A DNA stretch of 34,901 bases from an uncultured Pseudomonas sp. (GTDB lineage Bacteria; Pseudomonadota; Gammaproteobacteria; Pseudomonadales; Pseudomonadaceae), in assembly GCF_946885885.1 (NCBI RefSeq), contig NZ_CAMPHN010000032.1:1-34901 (forward strand), given 5' to 3'. Position numbers and translations under genes: made by a program. Shown here in pieces: positions 18,324 through 25,545 of this stretch; position 1 is the first letter of the stretch; every line of letters begins with the position of its first letter. The notes under the pieces were generated by a model. It was not told the origin of the DNA, did not search any database, and saw nothing but the letters and a program-made list of their open reading frames with translations.

Positions 18324-18389
18324 GTAGCCCGGATGCAATCCGGGGAAATTTTGCGCCAACAAATTGCTCCCGGATTACATCCGGGCTAC
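18324..18389. repeat. facing family-1 repeat pair after the DUF2878 gene
   Basis: GTAGCCCGGATGCAATCCGG (18324-18343) faces CCCGGATTACATCCGGGCTA (18369-18388), with 23 bases between, near-perfect complements. The RNA would form a strong hairpin 21 bases after the operon's last stop codon and could act as its 3' border. This is the cleanest family-1 copy in the window. Confidence 0.8.
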
Positions 18390-18465
18390 CAGAGCGGTGC
18401 TAGTCGATGCTCACTGGTCAGCCACAGATCACCGCAATCACGCCCATAGCGTACACTGCGCGGCT

Positions 18466-18783
18466 ATGACCGATAGCCACACCATCCCCCACACACAATT
18501 GCCCGTACCCGCCGCTGTTAGCTGCAGTAACTGCGCCGCCTGCTGTTGCCAGTTGGAAGTGATGCTGATCACGGACACCGGCGTGCCGCAGCGCTATATC
18601 GACACCGACGACTGGGGCGGCGAAATCATGTTGCGCTTGGACGACGGCTGGTGCGCGGCGCTGGATCGCGACAGCATGCGCTGCACCATCTACGAGGTGC
18701 GCCCGCTGATCTGCCGCGAATTCGAAACCGCCTCGGCCGAGTGCCTGGACGAGCGTAAGGGTATGAGCAGCATCTACCGCTAG
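18466..18783 (+). CDS. YkgJ family cysteine cluster protein
   Basis: A 105-aa protein with the CxxCxxCC motif CSNCAACC (about 24-31). Further cysteines lie in GWCAALDRDSMRCTIYEVRPLICREFE. This is the arrangement of the YkgJ/CxxCxxCC family, thought to bind zinc or an Fe-S cluster; the biochemical role is unknown. The ATG at 18466 is chosen because homology begins shortly after it. An in-frame upstream ATG at 18364 would translate a family-1 repeat. It stands alone between two repeat blocks, facing the convergent rtcR. Confidence 0.82.
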   Translation: MTDSHTIPHTQLPVPAAVSCSNCAACCCQLEVMLITDTGVPQRYIDTDDWGGEIMLRLDDGWCAALDRDSMRCTIYEVRPLICREFETASAECLDERKGMSSIYR

Positions 18784-18800
18784 CGGCCGGCCGAATCACC

Positions 18801-18979
18801 GTAGGGTGGGTCGGGCCGCGCAGGTTAGCGGCGCTGGACGCCGAGCGATCAGGCACCACCAGCGGTGGCGCGCCGCGTAACCCACCAAGCGATATTCAGC
18901 GTTGCGCCGATGGTGGGTTACGGCGCAACGGATTTTGCGGAGTCATCGCGAGCGGCGGCGTGCGCCTAACCCACCCTAC
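18801..18979. repeat. family-2 dispersed repeat, complete copy
   Basis: The outer ends GTAGGGTGGGT (18801-18811) and ACCCACCCTAC (18969-18979) are perfect complements. An inner dyad CGTAACCCACCA / TGGTGGGTTACG surrounds the centre. The same plan recurs at 31630-31792 and in part at 5290-5415. It lies between the convergent YkgJ and rtcR genes and fills the 236-bp gap. It has no coding capacity; its size and terminal repeats fit a MITE or compound REP. Confidence 0.75.
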
Positions 18980-19019
18980 GAGGGGCCGTTTAACCGCAGG
19001 CCGATATCTAGTAGACCGC

Positions 19020-20630
19020 CTACAACCCCCGCACCATCTGCCAATCCAAGCCGAAACGCGCCAGGTATTTGCGCAGCCGATCCGCATCGTTGGGCTGGCT
19101 TTTGCCCTGGCGCGATTGGGCGAATAGCTGGCGGCCGGCATCGGACAGGCTGGCGGCCTCGCGACATAGCGCCACCACCCCTGGCAATTGCAACTGATCG
19201 AACAGATCCAGGGCCTGCCAGCGCTCGCCGAGCAGGCGCTCCAGTTCCTGTTGGATATCGCTCTTGGCCGGCCCTTTGCCGCTCCAGGCGCGTTGCAGAC
19301 GCAGAATTTCATCCTCCACTTGAGCCTCGTCGATCCGCCCGCTGTCGGCCAGGGTGGCCATGCGCGTGATGGATGCCGACAACTCGCGGAAGTTGCCGCT
19401 CCAGGCCGCCTCACGGCTGCTGGCGAAGGCCAGGTAGCGCTGCCGCGCCTGCAAATTGAAACGCACCTGGCGGCCCTGCTCGCGGGCATAGCGCTCCAGT
19501 TCGAACTCCAGGTTCGGCTCGATATCCTCGCGGCGCCCGGCCAGGCCAGGCAACTCAAAGGTCCAGAGGTTGATGCGGGCGAACAGGTCCTCGCGAAACA
19601 GGCCCTGCCGCACCCGCTCACGCAGGTCGCGGTGGGTGCCGGCGATCAGCAGAAAATCGCTTTCCACCTCCTTGTCGCTGCCCAGGGGAAAGAAGCGCTT
19701 CTCCTCGATGGCCTTGAGCAGCATGGCCTGCTCGTCCGGCCCCAGCTCGCCGATCTCATCGAGAAACAGCATGCCGCCATCGGCCGCGCGCAACAGCCCT
19801 TCGCGCGCGTTTTGTGCGCCAGTGAAGGCGCCTTTGCTATGGCCGAACAGCGTGGACATGGCACCGTCGCCGCGCAAGGTGGCGCAGTTGACCTCGACGA
19901 AACGCCCCTGCAACAGATGCCGGGCGCGCTTGAGTTCGTAGATACGCCGGGCCAGAAACGACTTGCCGGAACCCGTCGGCCCGACCAGCAACATAGGCAC
20001 CCGCGAGCGCACCGCCACCCGCTCGATCTGCTCGATACTGCGGTTGAACGCCGGATTGCGTGTAGCGATGCCGGACTTGAGGAACGCCAGGGTCTCCTGC
20101 TGCTCGCGGCGAAAGCGCGTGGCGATGCCGTCGTAGCGCGACAGGTCGAGGTCAATGAGGGTGCAGGTGCCGCTGTGGGTGGCCTCCTCCGCGCGCCGCC
20201 CTGGCGAGGTCTGCGCCAGGCGCGCCGGCAGGTAGCGTGCCTCGGTCAGGAGGAACCAGCAGATCTGCGCGACGTGAGTGCCAGTGGTGATATGCACCAG
20301 GTAATCCTCGCGTTCGGTGTCGAAGGCGTAACCGCTGACGAACTCGTGCAGAGCGCCGTAGACCTCCTGAAAATCCCAGGGGTCGCGCAAGGCCATGGCA
20401 TGCAGACACACCTCGGTTTCCGGCGAGACCGCGGCTATATCGTCACGTATGCGCGCGGCCAGCCCTGCGTCGCGTGGGCTGTGGATCAGCTCGAGGCGGT
20501 CGATCAGCAAATCCTGCTGCTGACACAGGCCAACGCTGGGCCGCCATTTGCTCCAGCGATTGGCGCCCTTGCCGACCCTATCCAGGGTGGCGCCGACAAA
20601 GCCGATGGCGACGGTTTTCTTGGCGATCAT
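19020..20630 (-). CDS. rtcR: RNA-repair operon activator RtcR (sigma-54 enhancer-binding protein)
   Basis: A 536-aa transcriptional activator. Residues 1-185 form the divergent CARF-type sensor domain of RtcR (VAIGFVGATLD at the start, ITTGTHV at 114-120). The AAA+ domain has Walker A GPTGSGKS (217-224), the sigma-54 contact GAFTGA (267-272) and Walker B LFLDE. The C-terminal part would bind DNA. In Salmonella, RtcR oligomerises on 5' tRNA fragments ending in a cyclic phosphate and then activates rtcBA. Here it is divergent from the repair operon across a 668-bp gap with a sigma-54 promoter pointing away from it. The length is as in E. coli. Confidence 0.96.
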   Translation of the reverse strand: MIAKKTVAIGFVGATLDRVGKGANRWSKWRPSVGLCQQQDLLIDRLELIHSPRDAGLAARIRDDIAAVSPETEVCLHAMALRDPWDFQEVYGALHEFVSGYAFDTEREDYLVHITTGTHVAQICWFLLTEARYLPARLAQTSPGRRAEEATHSGTCTLIDLDLSRYDGIATRFRREQQETLAFLKSGIATRNPAFNRSIEQIERVAVRSRVPMLLVGPTGSGKSFLARRIYELKRARHLLQGRFVEVNCATLRGDGAMSTLFGHSKGAFTGAQNAREGLLRAADGGMLFLDEIGELGPDEQAMLLKAIEEKRFFPLGSDKEVESDFLLIAGTHRDLRERVRQGLFREDLFARINLWTFELPGLAGRREDIEPNLEFELERYAREQGRQVRFNLQARQRYLAFASSREAAWSGNFRELSASITRMATLADSGRIDEAQVEDEILRLQRAWSGKGPAKSDIQQELERLLGERWQALDLFDQLQLPGVVALCREAASLSDAGRQLFAQSRQGKSQPNDADRLRKYLARFGLDWQMVRGL

Positions 20631-20635
20631 GTTTA

Positions 20636-20776
20636 TATCTGAAGATAAATTGCGATAAATAAATATAGTAATTCAAACAAGCAAGCCTATACAGGTTTTA
20701 CAACCATTCTCAAAAACAAGAATATTTATCTTATAAATTAATAACTTACACAAATATTCAGAAAATCTGAATTTTC
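20636..20776. promoter_or_regulatory. AT-rich divergent control region with RtcR-site candidates
   Basis: About 140 bp of strikingly AT-rich sequence separates rtcR from the sigma-54 promoter. It contains nested palindromes next to the promoter: TTCAGA-AAA-TCTGAA (20757-20771) and CAGAAAAT-CTGA-ATTTTCTG (20759-20778). The latter overlaps the first bases of the -24 box. More distant facing copies are GATAAATAAATAT (about 20654-20666) and ATATTTATC. These are candidates for the RtcR enhancer site and a DNA-bending (IHF) region. No strong IHF consensus was found by eye. Confidence 0.55.
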
Positions 20777-20792
20777 TGGCACGCCTCTCGCA
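20777..20792 (+). promoter_or_regulatory. sigma-54 (-24/-12) promoter of the RNA-repair operon
   Basis: TGGCACGCCTCTCGCA matches the RpoN consensus TGGCACG-N4-TTGCA, with exact 10-bp spacing between the GG (20778-20779) and GC (20790-20791) and one deviation (TCGC for TTGC). Transcription would start near 20803, so the operon leader is nearly 500 bases and includes both tRNA-like RNAs. The activator gene rtcR, with its GAFTGA motif, lies divergent, which is the standard arrangement. Confidence 0.88.
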
Positions 20793-20911
20793 ATATCCCT
20801 CTCGACCACAGCGCCAGGCTGGCCAACGGGTCGGGAGTCATATCCCGCCGGTGCCGGGATCCACCTTCGGGTTCGGATGCCCCGCATGCCGCTACCGCAA
20901 CGCTCGGTCAT

Positions 20912-20983
20912 TGGCTCGGTAGCTCAGTTGGTAGAGCGCCCTTCCCCGGAAGAACGGTCGCAGGTTCGAGTCCTGCCCAGCCA
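20912..20983 (+). ncRNA. tRNA-like RNA 1 in the repair-operon leader
   Basis: A tRNA-shaped element. The acceptor stem TGGCT-(C bulge)-GG (20912-20919) pairs with CCAGCCA (20977-20983). Next come TA, D arm GCTC-AGTTGGTA-GAGC (20922-20937, with the GG pair), and T arm GCAGG-TTCGAGT-CCTGC (20960-20976, canonical T loop). Between them, CTTC-CCCG-GAAG (20941-20952) replaces the usual 5-bp stem and 7-base anticodon loop. The section is 22 instead of 23 bases. No CCA is encoded. It should fold with a normal elbow but cannot decode. Automatic tools may call it a tRNA (Arg or Pro, because of CCGG). I treat it as a tRNA mimic. Confidence 0.8.
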
Positions 20984-21050
20984 TTCGATAGCTCAACTGG
21001 TAGAGCAGTCTTCTTCGGAAGACGTGTCGCGGGTTCGACTCCCGCTCGAA
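20984..21050 (+). ncRNA. tRNA-like RNA 2 in the repair-operon leader
   Basis: It begins directly after the first element. The acceptor stem is only 5 bp (TTCGA 20984-20988 with TCGAA 21046-21050). The D arm is GCTC-AACTGGTA-GAGC (20991-21006). The middle arm is GTCTTC-TTCG-GAAGAC (21008-21023), a 6-bp stem closed by the very stable C(UUCG)G tetraloop instead of an anticodon loop. Then GTGTC and T arm GCGGG-TTCGACT-CCCGC (21029-21045). A-residues follow in place of CCA. All long-range tRNA contacts (GG of the D loop, TTCGA of the T loop) are kept, but decoding and normal aminoacylation are not possible. The shared plan with element 1 argues for selection on tRNA shape. Confidence 0.82.
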
Positions 21051-21298
21051 AAATGCCCTCTCACGGCAGCTAAATCGCAACACCGCAGTACCCGTCGGCG
21101 TGGCAGCGCAGTTTGCTGTCGCCGCCGATCCGCCCGGCCCCGTGCTCGAGCGGCGGGCAGAGTCAGCGTCGGGCCACGGACAGGCCGCACGACCAGGAAG
21201 GTCGCGATGCACGCTCACCCCGCCACCCCAGCACGGACGCCCGGCGATCGGCGAACGCCGACACCAATACCGATAAGAAGAGAGAAAAGGAATTAACA
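21051..21298 (+). other. structured leader between tRNA-like RNAs and the slipin gene
   Basis: There is no convincing gene in these 248 bases. Stem-loops seen by eye: GTCGGCG-GGCAGC with GCTGTC-CGCCGAT (21094-21129, 7-base loop), CGACC-AGGAA-GGTCG (21190-21204) and TCGGCG-AA-CGCCGA just before 21265. A frame open upstream of the slipin ATG spans it, but its composition does not look coded and it lacks a ribosome-binding site. It may separate the RNA elements from the coding part or carry processing sites. Confidence 0.5.
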
Positions 21299-22444
21299 AT
21301 GAACATGCTCAAACGCTTTGTGGTGAAAAAGAACGAACGCGCGCTGCTGTACGCCGAAGGCGATTTCCAGGCCATCCTGGAGCCCGGCCTGTACCGCCGC
21401 TTCGATCCGCGCAACCGCCTGAGCGTTGAAATATTCAGCCTGAACTGCCCACGTTTCGAGCACCGCCTGGCCGGCTATCTGCGCAAGAACGAGCCCGCAC
21501 TGATCGAACGCCACTTCGAGCGTTTCGATACCGCCGAGCACGAGGCAGGCCTGCGCTATGAAGACGGCATGTTGGTGGAAATATTGCCGCCCGGCAGCCG
21601 TCGCCTGTACTGGAAGGGCCAGAACGAGCAGCGCCTGGAGCGCATCGACCTGAGCCAGGAGTATTGCCTGGACGCTGCGCTGGTCGCCCTGCTCACCCAA
21701 CCCGGCCTGCGTAGCCAGACCTTGCTGGGTCTGGACGCAGTGTTGCTGACCCAGGTGCCGGCGTTCCAGGTCGGCGTGCTCAAGGTCGACGGCGCGGTGA
21801 TCGAGCTGTTACCTGCCGGCCAGTACGGCTTCTGGCGTTTCAACCGGCAGATCAACGTCGAGCTGGTGGATATGCGGATTCAGGCGCTGGAAGTCAGCGG
21901 CCAGGAAATTCTCACCCGCGACAAGATCAGCCTGCGTCTGAACCTGGCGGCCAACTGGCACTACAGCGATGTGTTGCTGGCCCACTCGCGCCTGGCCAAA
22001 CCCCAGGAGCACCTGTACCGCGAGCTGCAATTCGGTCTGCGTGCAGCGGTGGGCACCCGCACCCTGGATGAGCTGCTGGAGAACAAGCAGGCGATCGACG
22101 AGGCGGTGAGCAACCACCTCGCGGCCAAGCTGCCGGGCTGCGGCCTGCAGGTCAGCAGCCTGGGCGTGCGCGACATCATCCTGCCCGGCGAGATGAAGGC
22201 GCTGCTGGCCCAGGTGGTGGCGGCGGAGAAAGCGGCCCAGGCCAACGTGATCCGCCGCCGCGAGGAAACTTCGGCGACCCGTTCGCTGCTCAACACCGCC
22301 AAGGTGATGGAAGACAACCCGACGGCCCTGCGCCTGAAGGAGCTGGAAACCCTGGAGCGGGTGGCCGAGCGCATCGACCGGATTTCCGTGTTCGGTGGTT
22401 TGGATCAAGTGTTAAACGGCCTGGTGACCCTGGCGCCGAAATAA
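21299..22444 (+). CDS. slipin (SPFH/band-7) family protein of the RNA-repair operon
   Basis: A 381-aa protein with an SPFH/band-7 domain roughly from residue 150 to 310 (FQVGVLKVDGAVIELLPAGQYGFW, VEVSGQEILTRDKISLRLNL-like strands, then the DELLENKQAIDEAV helix). A charged coiled C-terminal helix (AEKAAQANVIRRREETSATRSL) follows. Unlike most slipins it shows no hydrophobic N-terminal hairpin, so it is probably soluble or peripheral. Homologues are repeatedly encoded with rtcB, role unknown. The ATG at 21299 follows AAAAGGA. It is the first protein gene after the tRNA-like RNAs. Confidence 0.88.
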   Translation: MNMLKRFVVKKNERALLYAEGDFQAILEPGLYRRFDPRNRLSVEIFSLNCPRFEHRLAGYLRKNEPALIERHFERFDTAEHEAGLRYEDGMLVEILPPGSRRLYWKGQNEQRLERIDLSQEYCLDAALVALLTQPGLRSQTLLGLDAVLLTQVPAFQVGVLKVDGAVIELLPAGQYGFWRFNRQINVELVDMRIQALEVSGQEILTRDKISLRLNLAANWHYSDVLLAHSRLAKPQEHLYRELQFGLRAAVGTRTLDELLENKQAIDEAVSNHLAAKLPGCGLQVSSLGVRDIILPGEMKALLAQVVAAEKAAQANVIRRREETSATRSLLNTAKVMEDNPTALRLKELETLERVAERIDRISVFGGLDQVLNGLVTLAPK

Positions 22445-22488
22445 CAGCGCCGCCTGGTAACAAGCGGCCCGAATAAAAAGACAGCATC

Positions 22489-22851
22489 ATGAAAAGCGGA
22501 AAACAACGCCGCCGGGAAATCAAAACGGCTCGTCAAAGACGCGCCACCAAGGCGCAGCAAGCCCTGGCCGAACATCTGCCGCTGGGCTTCAGGCCGACCG
22601 AGGCGATAGCGGTCAACCCAAAGCTGCTGGCGTCCTACAACAGCTATGGCGAGCCGCTCTTTGTGGCCCGCGGCTGGTATCAGGATCAGCCGTTTCGCTG
22701 CGTCGACTGCGGTAAGGACGAAGTCTGGACCGCCGCACAGCAACGCTGGTGGTACGAAGTGGTACAAGGCTCGGTATACGCCCATGCGGTGCGCTGCCGC
22801 CCCTGCCGCCTGATTCGTCGCCTGGCCGGCCGCGCCCGACCAACAATTTAG
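22489..22851 (+). CDS. zinc-ribbon domain protein of the RNA-repair operon
   Basis: A 120-aa basic protein. The zinc site is formed by FRCVDCGKDEVW and, about 37 residues later, VRCRPCRL. Between them is QQRWWYEVVQGSVYAHAV, typical of the probable zinc-ribbon family (zf-trcl). The N-terminal 25 residues are rich in Lys and Arg (KSGKQRRREIKTARQRR), suggesting RNA binding. It lies 44 bases after the slipin gene and 48 before rtcB with weak ribosome-binding sites, in line with co-expression. The role in repair is inferred from context only. Confidence 0.82.
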   Translation: MKSGKQRRREIKTARQRRATKAQQALAEHLPLGFRPTEAIAVNPKLLASYNSYGEPLFVARGWYQDQPFRCVDCGKDEVWTAAQQRWWYEVVQGSVYAHAVRCRPCRLIRRLAGRARPTI

Positions 22852-22899
22852 ATGCGCACGGCTCCGTGGCCGGCGCTTATTGAATACAGAGAAAAAACC

Positions 22900-24126
22900 A
22901 TGAAAGACACAAGCCACCAACTACTGGAAGTCGCCAACGGTAAACCGATCAAACTCTGGACCCAGGGCGTGCCGGTCGAGACCGATGCCAAGCAACAGCT
23001 GATCAACACCGCCAAGCTGCCGTTTATCTTCAAACACCTGGCGGTGATGCCGGACGTGCATCTGGGTAAGGGTTCGACCATCGGCAGTGTGATCCCCACC
23101 CTCGGTGCGGTGATTCCCGCCGCCGTGGGCGTGGATATCGGTTGCGGGATGATGGCCGCGCGCACCTCGCTGACCGCCAGCGACCTGCCGGACAACCTCA
23201 GCGGGCTGCGCGACGCCATCGAACGCGCCGTGCCCCATGGTCGTACCAGCACCCGCGGCGGCCGCGATAAGGGCGCCTGGGAGAACGTGCCCAGCACCAC
23301 CGACCAGGCCTGGGCCAACCTGGCCGGGCGTTTCAAGCTGATCACCGATAAACAGCCGCGATTGGAGAAAACCAACAACCGCAAACACCTGGGAACCCTG
23401 GGAACCGGTAACCACTTTATCGAGGTCTGCCTGGACGAGGCCCAGCGCGTCTGGTTCATGCTGCACAGCGGTTCGCGCGGCGTGGGTAACGCGATCGGCA
23501 GCCTGTATATCGAACTGGCCAAGGCCGATATGCGCCAGCACATCGCCAATCTGCCGGACAAGGACCTGGCCTACTTCGAAGAAGGCAGCCAGCACTATCA
23601 GGACTATGTGGAGGCCGTGGGCTGGGCCCAGGACTTCGCCCGGCAGAACCGCGAGCTGATGATGCAGGCGGTTATCACCGCGGCGCGCCAGGTGATCGGC
23701 AAGCCGTTCGAAGCCAACCTGCAAGCGGTCAACTGCCACCACAACTATGTACAGAAGGAGCGGCATTTCGGCGAAGACGTCCTGATCACCCGCAAGGGCG
23801 CGGTCTCGGCGCAAAAGGGCGAACTGGGCATCATCCCCGGCTCCATGGGCGCGAAAAGCTTTATTGTCCGCGGCCTGGGCAACGAGGAGGCGTTCAGCTC
23901 CTGCAGCCACGGCGCCGGCCGGGTGATGAGCCGTACCCAGGCGAAAAAGCAGTTCAGCCTGGAAGACCAGATCCGCGCCACCGCCCATGTGGAATGCCGC
24001 AAGGATGCCGACGTGATCGACGAGATTCCCATGGCCTACAAGGACATCGAAAAAGTCATGCACGCCCAGCGCGAGCTGGTGGAAGTGGTACACACCCTGC
24101 GTCAGGTGGTGTGCGTTAAAGGATAG
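22900..24126 (+). CDS. rtcB: RNA-splicing ligase RtcB
   Basis: GTP- and Mn2+-dependent ligase that joins 2',3'-cyclic-phosphate or 3'-phosphate RNA ends to 5'-OH ends. The 408-aa sequence is very similar to E. coli RtcB along its whole length. Metal ligand Cys82 lies in GVDIGCGM, the HNY motif in NCHHNYVQKE, and the guanylylated histidine is His337 in CSHGAGRVMSR. The start at 22900 (MKDTSHQLL) aligns with the family; an in-frame ATG at 22852 would add 16 residues. The ribosome-binding site is poor (AGAGAAAA), so coupling to upstream translation or low expression is possible. Confidence 0.98.
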   Translation: MKDTSHQLLEVANGKPIKLWTQGVPVETDAKQQLINTAKLPFIFKHLAVMPDVHLGKGSTIGSVIPTLGAVIPAAVGVDIGCGMMAARTSLTASDLPDNLSGLRDAIERAVPHGRTSTRGGRDKGAWENVPSTTDQAWANLAGRFKLITDKQPRLEKTNNRKHLGTLGTGNHFIEVCLDEAQRVWFMLHSGSRGVGNAIGSLYIELAKADMRQHIANLPDKDLAYFEEGSQHYQDYVEAVGWAQDFARQNRELMMQAVITAARQVIGKPFEANLQAVNCHHNYVQKERHFGEDVLITRKGAVSAQKGELGIIPGSMGAKSFIVRGLGNEEAFSSCSHGAGRVMSRTQAKKQFSLEDQIRATAHVECRKDADVIDEIPMAYKDIEKVMHAQRELVEVVHTLRQVVCVKG

Positions 24127-24138
24127 AAGGACAGGAAA

Positions 24139-25521
24139 ATGAAACACCTAACGCAATGGCTGGAGCGCCTGCGCCATCGGCATCAACACCCGCTGAGCAG
24201 CACGCACTACTGGCAGCAGGATGCGCTGAATGTGCTTGCAGACTGCGACGAAAAAAGCGATTGGCTGCAGCTTAGCCGCAACAGTAACGGCTTTGTACGC
24301 GAGGTTGCCGTACGCGTGCTATGCGATACGCCGAGTGCGCAGGCTTTGCTCGCACTGGTCGAACGGCTCAACGATTGGGTACCGCAAATACGTCAGTTGG
24401 CCGAGCGTGGCGTGCAGCATTACCTGCATCCCAATCAGGCTGACGCGCTGCTTTACGCCTTGGAGCCCTTGCTGGCATTAGCCGGCAAGGGCCGCTGTAA
24501 CCCTGAGGCCATCCTGCAGCAAATGGCTGAAGTGCTGTCTCTGCCAGAACTGCACACCACACTTATCGAGGCACTGAGCGGTCGCCGAGGCAAAGGGGCA
24601 CGCTTTCTTTTCGAGCTACTGCTGAAGAGCGAAGCAGGCGCGCTGCCGACAACGCTACAAATAGCCCTGAAACACGCCGATACAGGCGTACGACGCATGG
24701 CATTGGCGGCCAGCAGACGCCTGCCCCTGGCAGACGCCAGAGTGCTTTTGCGCCAGGGCTTTGCAAGCTCAAGCGCGCAAATAAGAGTCACAGCGCTACG
24801 CGAATGGCTGGCACGGGACGAGCAATTGCCGCAGATACAGAGTTTGCTCCGTACAGGCTTGCTCGACCCCGCACCAGCGGTTCGCTGCCTGGCCTGCTGG
24901 GCTGCATCTCGCCATCAGGTGAACAGCACAGAAGTGCTGAAGCTGGGGCTGGCCGAACAACCGACAGACAAGAACGGCTGGCTCGGACTTATCGGCCTGG
25001 CCAAGGAGTTGCTTGAACCACAGGCACTGCCGACTCTGCGAGTTGCCTTGTTGCACGCATCGCCTGTGGTACGTAGCAGAGCATTGGAAGCCATCGCTGC
25101 GATAGCGCCTGATGATGTGCTGGCAACCCTGTTGAGCGCTCTGGATGACCCATCCCCCCATGTAGTGCATGCAGCCAGCCGGCTATTGCAACACCAGTCC
25201 ATACGCACGGGTGACGAGCAACTCTCAGTAGCCTTAGCCAGTTCGCTAAGCAAGGGGGAAAGTCGCAAGCTTGTTACCTTGGCCGCCCTGACACCACTCT
25301 GGAGCCATCTACAGCAATTGCTGCAGGCACTGGAAATAGCGGAGGACGGGACCCAGCGAGAAGTACTGCAGGCGGCACTGAATACATGGCACAAACGCCG
25401 ACGGAGAGCCTATGCATTGCAGCCCACGCCTGAGCAGCAGGCTCTGCTGAGCAGCCAATTATTGATGCTAATGGCAGCAGGAAAGCTGGCGCATTGCGAT
25501 CCTCAAAACTGGATAAATTGA
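24139..25521 (+). CDS. HEAT-repeat protein of the RNA-repair operon
   Basis: A 460-aa all-helical protein made of degenerate HEAT-like pairs, for example NSNGFVREVAVRVLCDTPSA, KHADTGVRRMALAASRRLPL, LLDPAPAVRCLACWAAS, LLHASPVVRSRALEAIAAIA and LDDPSPHVVHAASRLLQ. No catalytic motif is seen. Such solenoids act as scaffolds, and in this context may bind RNA or bring the ligase to its substrate. It starts 12 bases after rtcB with a good GGACAGGAAA ribosome-binding site. Codon use looks less GC-biased at third positions than rtcB or slipin, suggesting separate acquisition. Confidence 0.75.
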   Translation: MKHLTQWLERLRHRHQHPLSSTHYWQQDALNVLADCDEKSDWLQLSRNSNGFVREVAVRVLCDTPSAQALLALVERLNDWVPQIRQLAERGVQHYLHPNQADALLYALEPLLALAGKGRCNPEAILQQMAEVLSLPELHTTLIEALSGRRGKGARFLFELLLKSEAGALPTTLQIALKHADTGVRRMALAASRRLPLADARVLLRQGFASSSAQIRVTALREWLARDEQLPQIQSLLRTGLLDPAPAVRCLACWAASRHQVNSTEVLKLGLAEQPTDKNGWLGLIGLAKELLEPQALPTLRVALLHASPVVRSRALEAIAAIAPDDVLATLLSALDDPSPHVVHAASRLLQHQSIRTGDEQLSVALASSLSKGESRKLVTLAALTPLWSHLQQLLQALEIAEDGTQREVLQAALNTWHKRRRRAYALQPTPEQQALLSSQLLMLMAAGKLAHCDPQNWIN

Positions 25522-25545
25522 AGACTGGCAACAAGGAACAAACAG

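Noticed and set aside
20868..20884. Third tRNA-like element (T-arm-like hairpin CGGG-TTCGGATGC-CCCG) before the pair
   Set aside because: The loop is nine bases and no matching D arm or acceptor stem is found around it.
20912..21050. Two ordinary tRNA genes
   Set aside because: D and T arms match, but neither has a 7-base anticodon loop, a regular 7-bp acceptor stem or an encoded CCA; they are kept as tRNA-like RNAs.
21113..21298. N-terminal extension of the slipin gene
   Set aside because: No ribosome-binding site at the upstream ATG, coding-unlike composition and stem-loops; AAAAGGA before 21299 fixes the start.
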